Below are positions 27,410 through 35,352 of a stretch of DNA of 60,004 nucleotides, one piece after another; the stretch's first letter is position 1, and every line of letters starts with the position of its first letter. Origin of the DNA: an uncultured Paracoccaceae bacterium (GTDB lineage Bacteria; Pseudomonadota; Alphaproteobacteria; Rhodobacterales; Rhodobacteraceae); NCBI GenBank assembly GCA_913061275.1, contig CAJXSR010000023.1, positions 1 through 60,004 of the forward strand, written 5' to 3'. The notes under the pieces were generated by a model. It made no database searches and was not told the DNA's origin. It worked only from the letters and a program-made list of their open reading frames with translations. Both the position numbers and the translations under genes were made by a program.

Positions 27410-27960
27410 AGGCGGATAAGCCCTTTTAACACCCGATCTACAGATAAGGGGCCCGCCCCTTTGACAATAAGGATTGCAAGTATGGAAATCCATAACAGGC
27501 GCTGATCCATCACTAGACTGTCGGATGCGCCATCAAACCAAGTACCAAAATCATCAGCACTTATACCGTGGCCGGTTAAATCCACGTAAGATTGCACAAA
27601 GATAAACCCTGTCATGCCAATAGCGGCAAGGCGGGTAAGAAGGCCGATCAGTATAAGCATAGGCAGAATGAATTCAGCACAGGTGCCTGCAACGGCAACC
27701 AACCAGTGAAAACTACTTAGCGCACTGCTGTCATAACCAGCTGCTTCAAAGGCTTTTGGGAATATCTGGATATAGGCGGTATCGGTTGGGTGCAAAAATC
27801 CAAGAAACCCGTCGCCAATTTTGGTTTTTGCGGAATTCCAGAAATAATGCAACAACACCGCTACAAATGAAAACCGTGCCAATGTTGGTAAAAACCATGC
27901 ACCCAAAAGGCGCTCTATCAATGCGAACACACGGTCGTATATGGAAAAAAGTGCAGTCAT
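27406..27960 (-). CDS. DoxX-family membrane protein, last gene of a bufferin-type operon (BufD-like)
   Basis: The 184-residue protein has four membrane helices of the DoxX type, including LPTLARFSFVAVLLHYFWNS, VAGTCAEFILPMLILIGLLT and LAAIGMTGFIFVQSYVDL. DoxX proteins are often linked to redox or quinone chemistry. In bufferin clusters the fourth gene encodes a DoxX protein, and the position here is the same: it follows the DUF2063 gene with 9 nt between and has its own AGGGGATA ribosome site. Its precise part in peptide maturation or electron supply is unknown. Confidence 0.88.
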   Translation of the reverse strand: MTALFSIYDRVFALIERLLGAWFLPTLARFSFVAVLLHYFWNSAKTKIGDGFLGFLHPTDTAYIQIFPKAFEAAGYDSSALSSFHWLVAVAGTCAEFILPMLILIGLLTRLAAIGMTGFIFVQSYVDLTGHGISADDFGTWFDGASDSLVMDQRLLWISILAILIVKGAGPLSVDRVLKGLIRL

Positions 27961-27969
27961 GATTATCCC

Positions 27970-28716
27970 CTAAGTATTTATTTCTGTTACTATTTTTTGA
28001 CCAAGCATAATCCCGATAACTTTTGGTAGGTCAAAATCATCTTGTATGCCCAAGGCCGCCTCATAGGCGTCCCCTAAAGATTTTGTAGTAAGTGTAGATA
28101 GAAACACATGTGTTGGTTCATCAATCATTTGCATTTCAACATCCAGTTCTGGACGGGTGAGTAAAACAATCTCTGCGCCAGGCTGTGGTTTGGGTGCATC
28201 TGCAATCATGTTCATATTCCACAAAGACAGAATTGGATAAGGCGATGACAAAACGCGCATGACTGGTGAAAGTGTGAAACTTGCCCCCATCAAAGCGTCA
28301 GGTGCGATATTTGCTAATGCCTCTGGGGCAATCGCTGTGCTGTCTTTTGCATGATAGCTATCGCGGCGGGCCAATTCCAACCGCGCTACATCTGGCAAAT
28401 AAGGCAGCTTTTGGGTGTGTTCGAATGTTTCAAGAAACACTGGTAACTCTTTGCCATAAAACATTAACAAAGGGGATGTGGGTGGGTGTAAGCGTACATA
28501 AACCCCTGCCATTGCCTTGAAAAAAGCGTCGCCCACAAGTTTATGAATAACTGGAAAAGCGGTTTCCATAGCGTCGATCAGGCTAACAATGACGTTGTTA
28601 CGATACACGTCAAAACGTTTACCAGCGGGACGACCCATATAATCAACCAAACCTTCGGGAATGGCCAGATCGGGGTTTAAAAGCGCGTCAGTAAATTCGG
28701 TCTGCCCTACAGTCAT
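27970..28716 (-). CDS. DUF2063 partner protein of a bufferin-type RiPP operon (BufC/HvfC-like)
   Basis: The 248-residue protein starts with the DUF2063 domain: TEFTDALLNPDLAIPEGLVD, KRFDVYRNNVIVSLIDAME, AFPVIHKLVGDAFFKAMAGV and PYLPDVARLELARRDSYHA. A less conserved C-terminal part includes HVFLSTL. The family is annotated as a putative DNA-binding domain, but when next to DUF692 it acts as the partner that recruits the precursor peptide to the oxidase. The ATG at 28716 overlaps the stop of the DUF692 gene by 4 nt, which supports a tight complex of the two products. Confidence 0.92.
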   Translation of the reverse strand: MTVGQTEFTDALLNPDLAIPEGLVDYMGRPAGKRFDVYRNNVIVSLIDAMETAFPVIHKLVGDAFFKAMAGVYVRLHPPTSPLLMFYGKELPVFLETFEHTQKLPYLPDVARLELARRDSYHAKDSTAIAPEALANIAPDALMGASFTLSPVMRVLSSPYPILSLWNMNMIADAPKPQPGAEIVLLTRPELDVEMQMIDEPTHVFLSTLTTKSLGDAYEAALGIQDDFDLPKVIGIMLGQKIVTEINT

Positions 28717-29585
28717 TGTGCGGCAACTTGTGCTGTATCAGCTAGTAACTTATCCGCCATACGGGCTTCATTGGCCAGTATTTCCCAGGAAGGAATATCG
28801 TTATCCCATTCTATCAAAGTTGGGCGCGAGCCTGATTTTTTTAAGGTATATTCGTATAATTCCCACACAGGATCAACCACTTGACGCGAGTGGCTGTCGA
28901 TTAATAATGTGTCACCATGATCGTCGGCATCTTCTTCGTGGCCACCCAAATGGATTTCACCAACATGGTGCAAAGGGTAGGCGTCAATATAGGAATGTGG
29001 TGCGTATTTTTGATTGGTGGCAGATACAAAAACGTTGTTTACATCTAGCAATAAACCGCACCCGGTACGATTTACCACCTCATTTAGAAAATCAATTTCC
29101 GACATGTCACTTTCTTCAAAAGCACAATAGGTAGAGGGATTTTCCAACAACATTTGGCGGCCAATATAATCATGAACCTGATTTATATGTTCAACCACAC
29201 GCTCAACAGCTGCTTGGGTGTAAGGGACAGGTAGCAAGTCGTTGAAAAAATTGGTTTCGTGGGTAGACCACGCAAGATGCTCGGAAAACAGACCGGGGTT
29301 TAGCCAGCTTACAAGATGTTTTAGACGCGCAAGATGGTCTTTATCCAACAGGCCTTCGGCACCAATAGATAGGCCAACGCCATGACATGAAATTGGAAAC
29401 ATATCGCGTAAGTGCTTTAGCTGGGCAATAGGCCGCCCGCCGTCACCCATGTAATTTTCGGCATGTATTTCAAGCCAACCGATTGATGTGGGGTCTTTCA
29501 AAATACCGTCCAAATGCTGGGCTTTATACCCCACGCCTGCCAAGTTTGGCATTGTGCGTGATTTAGGTATGTTTGTGTCCGACAT
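28713..29585 (-). CDS. DUF692 multinuclear non-haem iron oxidase (MNIO) of a bufferin-type operon (BufB-like)
   Basis: The 290-residue TIM-barrel protein belongs to DUF692, now called MNIO. Metal-ligand motifs are all visible: LEIHAENYMGDGG, SCHGVGLSIG (His68), SEHLAWS, LLENPSTYC, LLDVNNV, GEIHLGGHEEDADDHG with IDSHS, and LIEWDNDIP. Family members use two or three iron ions and oxygen to modify cysteines in small precursor peptides; for bufferins the product is a 5-thiooxazole. AAGGGGG precedes the ATG at 29585. It lies 59 nt after the precursor gene and overlaps the partner gene by 4 nt. Confidence 0.95.
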   Translation of the reverse strand: MSDTNIPKSRTMPNLAGVGYKAQHLDGILKDPTSIGWLEIHAENYMGDGGRPIAQLKHLRDMFPISCHGVGLSIGAEGLLDKDHLARLKHLVSWLNPGLFSEHLAWSTHETNFFNDLLPVPYTQAAVERVVEHINQVHDYIGRQMLLENPSTYCAFEESDMSEIDFLNEVVNRTGCGLLLDVNNVFVSATNQKYAPHSYIDAYPLHHVGEIHLGGHEEDADDHGDTLLIDSHSRQVVDPVWELYEYTLKKSGSRPTLIEWDNDIPSWEILANEARMADKLLADTAQVAAQ

Positions 29586-29644
29586 TTTGAAAACCCCCTT
29601 AAAATTGAGCGGGCAGAATATCTGCCACGCTCAGTATTTTAAAT

Positions 29645-29947
29645 TTATGCAGGAATGTCACGCTCAAGAGCTTCAGTAGAACCCATACGTGCACTACCGT
29701 CAGCCATAGCTGGGATTTCAATATCCGCACATGTGCCTGCGTCAACCAAAGTCCAAGCATTGCCTTGGTAGTCAACTTTTGAAGTGCCGGCACAAGATGT
29801 ACCTGGGCCCGCAGCACAACCGTTTTCACCAGCTAAAGCAACGCCGAAGCATTTTTCTTTGCCTGCAGCTGCTGCTGTGTTTGTTTGTGCTGTTAGGGCT
29901 GCTGCTACTGCAGAAGCTACGATAAGTGTTTTAAGTGTTGTTGACAT
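29645..29947 (-). CDS. DUF2282 precursor peptide of a bufferin-type RiPP (BufA-like)
   Basis: The 100-residue protein has a signal peptide (about residues 1-28, ending in AAAA) and a short mature part with four cysteines at 33, 44, 52 and 73. They lie in [18 protein letters not shown] and DAGTC, around the DUF2282 motif DYQGNAW. This is the bufferin 1 precursor pattern; mature bufferins bind copper in the periplasm. A tail of about 25 residues after the last Cys is acidic and Met-containing. The start at 29947 has AAGGAGAG at good spacing; an upstream in-frame start would spoil the signal peptide. It leads the operon bufA-bufB-bufC-bufD. Confidence 0.93.
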   Translation of the reverse strand: MSTTLKTLIVASAVAAALTAQTNTAAAAGKEKCFGVALAGENGCAAGPGTSCAGTSKVDYQGNAWTLVDAGTCADIEIPAMADGSARMGSTEALERDIPA

Positions 29948-30028
29948 GGAATGTCCTCTCCTTGGGTTAATATTAGTAACTCGCCTGATGCGATAAAACA
30001 GGTCTAACAATAAGAATACCTAGGGCGC

Positions 30029-30046
30029 TACACAAATCGAAGTGTA
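30029..30046 (-). promoter_or_regulatory. Inverted repeat upstream of the bufferin-type operon
   Basis: TACAC and GTGTA flank an 8-nt spacer (aaatcgaa) about 80 nt before the bufA ATG. A related GTGTAA word recurs at about 30065. Placement fits an operator or promoter element for a metal-responsive regulator or ECF sigma factor, but the arms are only 5 nt, so chance is possible. Confidence 0.3.
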
Positions 30047-30100
30047 TAACGCGTAGTTTAAAAAGTGTAACATTTACAGAATTGAATGTGTAGTTTTAAT

Positions 30101-30126
30101 AAAAAAGGCCGGCATAGCCGACCTTT
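30101..30126 (-). terminator. Rho-independent terminator of the sulfate reduction operon
   Basis: Read on the minus strand, AAAGGTCGGC pairs with GCCGGCCTTT (one G-T pair) across a 3-nt loop and is followed by TTT. It lies 23 nt past the stop of the ferredoxin-NADP reductase gene, the last gene of the leftward cys cluster. Confidence 0.82.
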
Positions 30127-30148
30127 AATGCATTGAATTAAATATACT

Positions 30149-30961
30149 TTATCCAACAAAAGCCTTCTCAACCACGTATTCAGCAGGCGAACTGTTAGAG
30201 CCTTCGGTCAGCCCTGCCGCCTCACAAATCGCTTTCATATCATTGTTCAGCCCGATTGAACCACAAATCATAACGCGGTCTGTTTCAGAGTTAAGGGGGG
30301 GTAAGCCCAGATCAGATGCAAGAGTTCCATCCTTTAGCAGGGTGGTCATGCGGCCCATTTTGGGGCTTTCTTCACGCGTAGTGGTTGGGTAGTAGCGCAG
30401 CTTGTCACCGATAAATTCACCGATCAGCGGATCGTCGGCAAGGGATGCCACCAAATCAGCCCCATATTTCAATTCGTCCACTTCGCGGGTGGTATGGCAC
30501 ATGATGACTTCATCATACCGTTCATATAGATCGGGGTCACGCATAAGTGACGCAAAAGGGGCAATGCCTGTACCGGTTGCAATAAAGTACATCCGTTTGG
30601 CGGGTAACAATGCATCAAGAACCAAAGTGCCAACAGGTTTCGGGCGAAGAATAACCTGATCGCCAACTTTAAGATGTTGCAACTTTGACGTTAACGGGCC
30701 GTCTTGAACTTTGATTGAATAGAATTCCAGTTCCTCATCCCAGGAAGGGGAAGCAATGGAATAGGCGCGTAGCAAAGGTTTGCCATTATCCCCCATTAGG
30801 CCGATCATCACAAACTCACCTGAACGAAACCGCAATGATTGCGGGCGGGTCAGGCGGAATGAAAACAGATGGTCTGTATAATGGGTTACAGATGTCACTG
30901 TTTGTGCATCGGGTAAAACGGGTTTGGCTTTTTCAGTAGTCACGGGGGATTGCTCTGTCAT
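30149..30961 (-). CDS. fpr: Ferredoxin-NADP reductase
   Basis: The 270-residue protein has the FAD-binding motif LLRAYSIASPSWDEELEFYS, the phosphate loop DGPLTSKLQHLKVGD, the NADPH-binding GTGIAPFASLMRDPD, and CGSIGLNNDMKAI. It ends VVEKAFVG like subclass I bacterial enzymes. It moves electrons between NADPH and ferredoxin or flavodoxin. Standing last in the sulfate reduction cluster, it likely supplies electrons for the sulfite reductase. The ATG at 30961 is chosen because the 49 codons upstream look non-coding and lack family similarity. The gene starts 49 nt after the DUF934 stop. Confidence 0.94.
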   Translation of the reverse strand: MTEQSPVTTEKAKPVLPDAQTVTSVTHYTDHLFSFRLTRPQSLRFRSGEFVMIGLMGDNGKPLLRAYSIASPSWDEELEFYSIKVQDGPLTSKLQHLKVGDQVILRPKPVGTLVLDALLPAKRMYFIATGTGIAPFASLMRDPDLYERYDEVIMCHTTREVDELKYGADLVASLADDPLIGEFIGDKLRYYPTTTREESPKMGRMTTLLKDGTLASDLGLPPLNSETDRVMICGSIGLNNDMKAICEAAGLTEGSNSSPAEYVVEKAFVG

Positions 30962-31010
30962 CGGTTTATCTTTCGGGCTGTCTATAGCGGTAATGTAGGA
31001 GGTGCAAGTA

Positions 31011-31442
31011 TTAGGCGTTTTGGCGCAGGCGCGACTGGTAATTGAAATCTTTCCAATTAGCACGATCCAACCATTGTGGCTCTGGTTGACGAGCGGCAAG
31101 TGCTTCACTTATTTCAACCTCATCAATACCACAGCGACGTGCCATGGCGTATTGATCGGCCAGAACGTGACCGTGGGCACGGATGCGCCCTGTGTATCCG
31201 ATCAAGCGCAAGTGTCGTGCAATAGAAAAGCCGCGACCATCATGAGAGGACGGAAAATCAATACGGATTATGGCCGCTTGATTAAAGTAGGGCTTGATCT
31301 GATCTGCACCTACCGTGTTCGGTACATCCACACCGTAACCTGCTTCTGTTGCATAAGAAGAAGATGTGACACCTTCCCAATCCCTAAAGCCCGCTGTCCA
31401 GTCATCGTCAACAAAGCCGCTATCATTGATAAGTTGCGTCAT
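31011..31442 (-). CDS. DUF934 protein of the sulfate reduction operon
   Basis: The 143-residue protein has the DUF934 features: GADQIKPYFNQAAIIRIDFP, SSHDGRGFSIARHLRLIGYT and GHVLADQYAMARRCGIDEVE. The family is found almost only beside sulfite reductase and cysH genes in proteobacteria, and its biochemical role is not established. The ATG at 31442 sits one base past the cysH stop, so translation is probably coupled. Upstream in-frame codons merely re-read cysH. Confidence 0.9.
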   Translation of the reverse strand: MTQLINDSGFVDDDWTAGFRDWEGVTSSSYATEAGYGVDVPNTVGADQIKPYFNQAAIIRIDFPSSHDGRGFSIARHLRLIGYTGRIRAHGHVLADQYAMARRCGIDEVEISEALAARQPEPQWLDRANWKDFNYQSRLRQNA

Positions 31443-31443
31443 G

Positions 31444-32187
31444 TTACTGCTCCGCGTTTGCCTGCATCGGGCTGCCATCCAGAAAATGGATACCACATTC
31501 AATTTTATCAGCCCCACGCCAACGACCGGCGCGTTCATCTTCACCATCTTTCACGGCGGTGGTGCAAGGTGCGCAACCGATAGAAGGAAAACCTTTGGCC
31601 ACCAGCGGGTGACGTGGCAGGTTGTTGTTGATGATGTAATCCTGCAAGTCAGGCTTGCGCCAATGCGCCAGTGGGTTAATTTTGATGCGCTTGTTTTCTT
31701 CATTTTCAAACAGATCAAGTGCCACACGTGTGCCTGCCTGAAAGCGCTTGCGCCCGGTGATCCATGCATCAAACTCTGACAATGCATTTTCCAGTGGTTC
31801 CAGCTTGCGCAAAGAACAACAGGCATCGGGGTTGGCAAGATGTAAGTGGCCAAACGGATCACGTTCTTTTATAGCTGCGTCATCAGTTTTAATGACGCGC
31901 ACATCTTTAAGCCCCAGCTTTTCGCTTACTTCCAACTGGTAATCTAGTGTTTCAGGAAACAGCATTTCAGTATCAATAAAGATTACAGGCGTTTCAGGTT
32001 TAATCACTGACACCATATGCAGCAAGACCACAGACTCGGCCCCGAAGGATGATACCAACGCGGTATTTCCAACAATAGGATCGTTCAACGCTTGGCGTAA
32101 AACGGGTATGGCCGCATGGTGACGATAGAACCCGTTAAGCATTTCGACGCGTTCGGCGACGGTAACACTGGCTGTTTCAAAAGGCAT
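31444..32187 (-). CDS. cysH: Assimilatory adenylyl-sulfate (APS/PAPS) reductase
   Basis: The 247-residue protein has SSFGAESVVLLHMV for nucleotide binding, the cysteine pattern CC (123-124) with Cys205 and Cys208 that binds a [4Fe-4S] cluster, and the catalytic Cys231 in ECGIHF. The cluster cysteines mark the form that uses APS directly, rather than the E. coli form that needs PAPS. It yields sulfite with thioredoxin as reductant. A GGAG ribosome site precedes the ATG at 32187. It lies 5 nt after the sulfite reductase gene. Confidence 0.95.
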   Translation of the reverse strand: MPFETASVTVAERVEMLNGFYRHHAAIPVLRQALNDPIVGNTALVSSFGAESVVLLHMVSVIKPETPVIFIDTEMLFPETLDYQLEVSEKLGLKDVRVIKTDDAAIKERDPFGHLHLANPDACCSLRKLEPLENALSEFDAWITGRKRFQAGTRVALDLFENEENKRIKINPLAHWRKPDLQDYIINNNLPRHPLVAKGFPSIGCAPCTTAVKDGEDERAGRWRGADKIECGIHFLDGSPMQANAEQ

Positions 32188-32192
32188 ATCTA

Positions 32193-33860
32193 TTACTCCG
32201 CAGCTATTCTGGTTTCGGGGTAAAGAGCGGCTTTAAACGGCTCCAACCCCAAACGGCGATAGGTTTCAAGGAAAGTTTCTTCTGTGTTTTGGCGAATATC
32301 CAAATAGGCATAAACCAAGCGTTCAATCGCAGGAACGATTTCTGAATACGAAAATCCGCGACCCGCACTTTTACCTATGGTGGCGGTTTGTGTGCCGTCA
32401 CCACCCAATGTAATCTGGTAGCTTTCCACGCCCGCGCGATCCAATCCAAGGATGCCGATGTGGCCGACATGGTGATGCCCACATGCATTGATACAGCCCG
32501 AGATTTTAATTTTTAGCTCACCAATATCGTTTTCCAGTTTCAATTCGTCAAACCGCGTGGCGATTTGCTGGGCTATAGGAATAGACCGTGCAGTGGCCAA
32601 AGCACAATAATCCATGCCGGGGCAGGCGATAATATCGGAAATTAGGCCGATATTTGCAGTAGCTAACTCAACCTTGCGCAATTCCGCATAGATCGCTGGA
32701 ATATGTGATTTATGGACATGGGGCAGAATGACGTTTTGCTCATGGCTGATACGCAATTCATCGTGCCCGTATTTTTCTGCCAAATCCGCCATTACACGCA
32801 TTTGATCGGATGTGGCATCCCCTGGAGTTTGACCATGTTTTTTGATCGAAATGGTTACAATCGCATAATCTGATTTCTTATGTTGGGAAAGGTTTGTATC
32901 AACAAAAGAGCGTAATGCAGGATCAGTTTTTACACTTGCCTCAAAGCCGTCTGTATAGGCATTAATATAATCAGGTGCAGCAAAAGCTGCTTTGATGTCA
33001 GCGAATAAGACTTGGTCGTAGCCGCCAAATGCTTCGCGTTGAACTATAAACCGTTCTTCAACCAGCTCTTTGATTTTTTCGATACCGTTTTCATGCACAG
33101 TGATTTTGATGCGCGCTTTGTATTTGTTGTCACGACGGCCAAGGGCGTTATAGACCTGCATAATGGCTTCGCAATAAGGCAGAAGGTCTGCACGCGGGAG
33201 GAATTCGCGCAGTACCTTACCAATCATCGGTGTGCGACCAAGGCCACCGCCAATAATCACTTCATAACCTATTTCGCCGGTCTGATTGCGCACTACACGT
33301 AAGCCAACATCATGCGCTTTAATAACGGCGCGGTCATTTTCCGATCCTGTGACCGCAAATTTGAATTTACGGCCTAAAAAAGCGAACTCTGGATGATCGG
33401 TTGACCACTGGCGCAACAATTCTGCCGTTGGGCGCGGGTCTTCGACCTCATCAGCGGCTGCACCCGCGAAATGATCGGCAGTGACATTGCGGATGCAGTT
33501 ACCAGAGGTCTGAATGGCGTGCATATCCACATCTGCCAAAGCTTGCAACATGTCAGGTACATCAGACAGTTTAGGCCAGTTATACTGGATGTTCTGGCGT
33601 GTGGTGAAATGGCCATAGCCCTTATCCCACTTGTCGGCAATAAATGCCAACTGGCGCATTTTGGCACCGTTCAAAGTGCCATAAGGGATCGCCACGCGCA
33701 GCATATAGGCGTGCAGTTGCAGGTATAGACCGTTCATCAGGCGCAAAGGCTTAAACTCATCCTCGGTCAGGCTGCCGTCGACACGGCGTTCCACTTGGGC
33801 GCGAAACTGGTGAACGCGGTTTTGGATAAAATCTTTGTCAAATTCATTGTAGCTGTACAT
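32193..33860 (-). CDS. Nitrite/sulfite reductase haemoprotein (assimilatory sulfite reductase)
   Basis: The 555-residue protein has the two-repeat siroheme reductase layout, with HFTTRQNIQYNW, TSGNCIRNVTAD and the siroheme-[4Fe-4S] cysteines: Cys413 and Cys419 in CPGMDYCALA, and Cys456 and Cys460 in CINACGHHHVG. It reduces sulfite to sulfide for cysteine synthesis; ferredoxin is the likely donor because no CysJ flavoprotein gene is nearby and fpr is in the operon. AGAGGT precedes the ATG at 33860. Nitrite reductases share the fold, but the neighbours argue for sulfite. Confidence 0.94.
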   Translation of the reverse strand: MYSYNEFDKDFIQNRVHQFRAQVERRVDGSLTEDEFKPLRLMNGLYLQLHAYMLRVAIPYGTLNGAKMRQLAFIADKWDKGYGHFTTRQNIQYNWPKLSDVPDMLQALADVDMHAIQTSGNCIRNVTADHFAGAAADEVEDPRPTAELLRQWSTDHPEFAFLGRKFKFAVTGSENDRAVIKAHDVGLRVVRNQTGEIGYEVIIGGGLGRTPMIGKVLREFLPRADLLPYCEAIMQVYNALGRRDNKYKARIKITVHENGIEKIKELVEERFIVQREAFGGYDQVLFADIKAAFAAPDYINAYTDGFEASVKTDPALRSFVDTNLSQHKKSDYAIVTISIKKHGQTPGDATSDQMRVMADLAEKYGHDELRISHEQNVILPHVHKSHIPAIYAELRKVELATANIGLISDIIACPGMDYCALATARSIPIAQQIATRFDELKLENDIGELKIKISGCINACGHHHVGHIGILGLDRAGVESYQITLGGDGTQTATIGKSAGRGFSYSEIVPAIERLVYAYLDIRQNTEETFLETYRRLGLEPFKAALYPETRIAAE

Positions 33861-33865
33861 GGGAC

Positions 33866-34165
33866 TTATACCTCTGCCTGCTTGCCGTGGTCGTAATTAG
33901 ACGGGCCACGGGTGCGGAAATCTTCGCGAAAGTGGGTGGGGACGGGCTTGCCGTCTTCTAGAATTGCATCTGCCAGGTAAGCCCCGACCAAAAAACCTGC
34001 CTGCTTATGCGCTGCTGCCAATAGGTCATTGGCTTGCACTTCATCGGTTAAATAAAGCGCTTCATCATGGGCTAGAACCCAGTCATCATTGGTGCCGTAA
34101 TAAATTACATCGCCCTCTAACAGGCGGTTTGCAGTTAGAACTTTCGGGGTATACGCGCGTGCCAT
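33866..34165 (-). CDS. DUF2849 protein
   Basis: The 99-residue protein (MARAYTPKVLTANRLLEGDV, later FREDFRTRGPSNYDHG) belongs to DUF2849, a small soluble family that in alphaproteobacteria sits between the siroheme synthase and sulfite reductase genes. Its function is unknown. It has no cysteine and no membrane segment, so it is unlikely to be an electron carrier itself. Its ATG overlaps the cysG stop as TAATG, and the sulfite reductase follows after 5 nt. Confidence 0.9.
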   Translation of the reverse strand: MARAYTPKVLTANRLLEGDVIYYGTNDDWVLAHDEALYLTDEVQANDLLAAAHKQAGFLVGAYLADAILEDGKPVPTHFREDFRTRGPSNYDHGKQAEV

Positions 34166-35202
34166 TATACCAGCTCCACTTCTATTGGTTTTGGTGGTGC
34201 TTGAATTAGATTGCTGATTGCAATGCCAGGTACGACGCTGAATGCGATTTGCGCATTTTGCAGTGCCGCAGTTTCAGAACTGTCAATGGAATTACCCGAT
34301 TTCAGGCGCACAACATGGTGGCCACGCTCTGCATGTTTTACCAGCAGTGCATTGATAGTGCTTTGTTTCCACGGTGTGCCAAAACCCTTTTTACCCGTTT
34401 CAATAACAATCGCTTCGCGGCGCGCCAGTTCTAAAATTGGTTTGGCAACCAGATGATCGTAGATCACCACATCGGCCTCGTGCAGCAGATTGCGTGCTTT
34501 TAGGGTCAGCAATTCAGGGTCGCCGGGGCCAGCACCTACCAGCCAGACATGCCCCTGTTCAGGATCAGAGGCCAAAGTTTCGTTAAGCAGAGTATCAAGT
34601 TCCTGCGCAACAGCGGCTTTACCACCCTTGGCCCACGCAAGCGGGCCACGTTTGAAATAGAACTGTGACCAAAACTCACGCCGCTTGCGCCCCATCGGTA
34701 TATTGTCAGCGGCGGGTCTAAACGCCTGACCGATGCGGGCCAATAGGCCCAGCTGTTCGGGCAGGCCTTCTTCCATTTGTTGTTTGATTTTGCGGGCCAA
34801 CACAGGGGCCGCCCCTTCTGTGCCAATAGCAACTGTCACAGGTGAACGGTCTACGATTGCGGGTGTAATGAACTGGCTGTCTTCCAGATTGTCCACGATA
34901 TTGATTAACGCACCAGCCGCACGCCCCAGATACGTTGCGCGCTTATCTTCAGCGGCATCTTCGTTTGCACCGTAAACCAAGGCTGCATCGTTCATATCTG
35001 CGGCATTCACGGGGCGATCAAAATAGGAAAGTTTGCCCGCCTGCGCCCATTGCAAAACTTGATTGCTTGGATTTGCCCCGAATACCAGAATATCCGCTTG
35101 CGTTTTTAACAACAGGCGCAATTTGGCAACCGCACAGGCACGCGCACCCGATACGATGACACGGCGATTATCTAGGTTCATAAAGATCGGAAAATGGCGC
35201 AT
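34165..35202 (-). CDS. cysG: Siroheme synthase with an eroded methyltransferase domain
   Basis: Residues 1-205 of 345 form the precorrin-2 dehydrogenase/ferrochelatase part: RRVIVSGARACAVAKLRLLL, INIVDNLEDSQFITPAIVDR and VAIGTEGAAPVLARKIK. Residues 217-333 begin a SUMT methyltransferase domain (VWLVGAGPGDPELLTLKA, VVIYDHLV, GKKGFG, HHVVRLKSG). The conserved GDP-x-FGR loop then reads GNSIDSSE, and the domain stops shortly after VVPGIA; about 110 residues of the usual C-terminal lobe are missing. The last residues (PPKPIEVELV) overlap the DUF2849 start as TAATG, so an internal deletion is possible. It should still make siroheme from precorrin-2, but uroporphyrinogen methylation is doubtful. The start 35202 is the conserved one. 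Confidence 0.85.
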   Translation of the reverse strand: MRHFPIFMNLDNRRVIVSGARACAVAKLRLLLKTQADILVFGANPSNQVLQWAQAGKLSYFDRPVNAADMNDAALVYGANEDAAEDKRATYLGRAAGALINIVDNLEDSQFITPAIVDRSPVTVAIGTEGAAPVLARKIKQQMEEGLPEQLGLLARIGQAFRPAADNIPMGRKRREFWSQFYFKRGPLAWAKGGKAAVAQELDTLLNETLASDPEQGHVWLVGAGPGDPELLTLKARNLLHEADVVIYDHLVAKPILELARREAIVIETGKKGFGTPWKQSTINALLVKHAERGHHVVRLKSGNSIDSSETAALQNAQIAFSVVPGIAISNLIQAPPKPIEVELV

Positions 35203-35245
35203 TGCACAGTCCTTTGGGGTTGGCTTTCCAAATATATAAGTTAAA

Positions 35246-35260
35246 TGGAATAATATTCCA
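35246..35260. promoter_or_regulatory. Palindrome between cysG and the divergent Lrp gene
   Basis: TGGAATA, a central A, and TATTCCA form a perfect 15-nt palindrome in the 150-nt divergent region. Related half-sites occur on both sides: TTTCCA at 35225-35230 and AAATATTATCC near 35291. Size and AT-rich centre resemble Lrp/AsnC-type binding sites, so it is a candidate operator for the adjacent regulator acting on both genes. Confidence 0.5.
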
Positions 35261-35352
35261 ATATTACCCTGTACATATCCTATATATAGAAATATTATCC
35301 CAACAAATGACGTATTTTGATGAATGTGTTTCGAATCTAAAGGGAAAATAGA

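Noticed and set aside
32193-33860. Assignment of the siroheme reductase as an assimilatory nitrite reductase
   Set aside because: The operon contains cysH, cysG, DUF934 and fpr, and no nitrate reductase or transporter genes.
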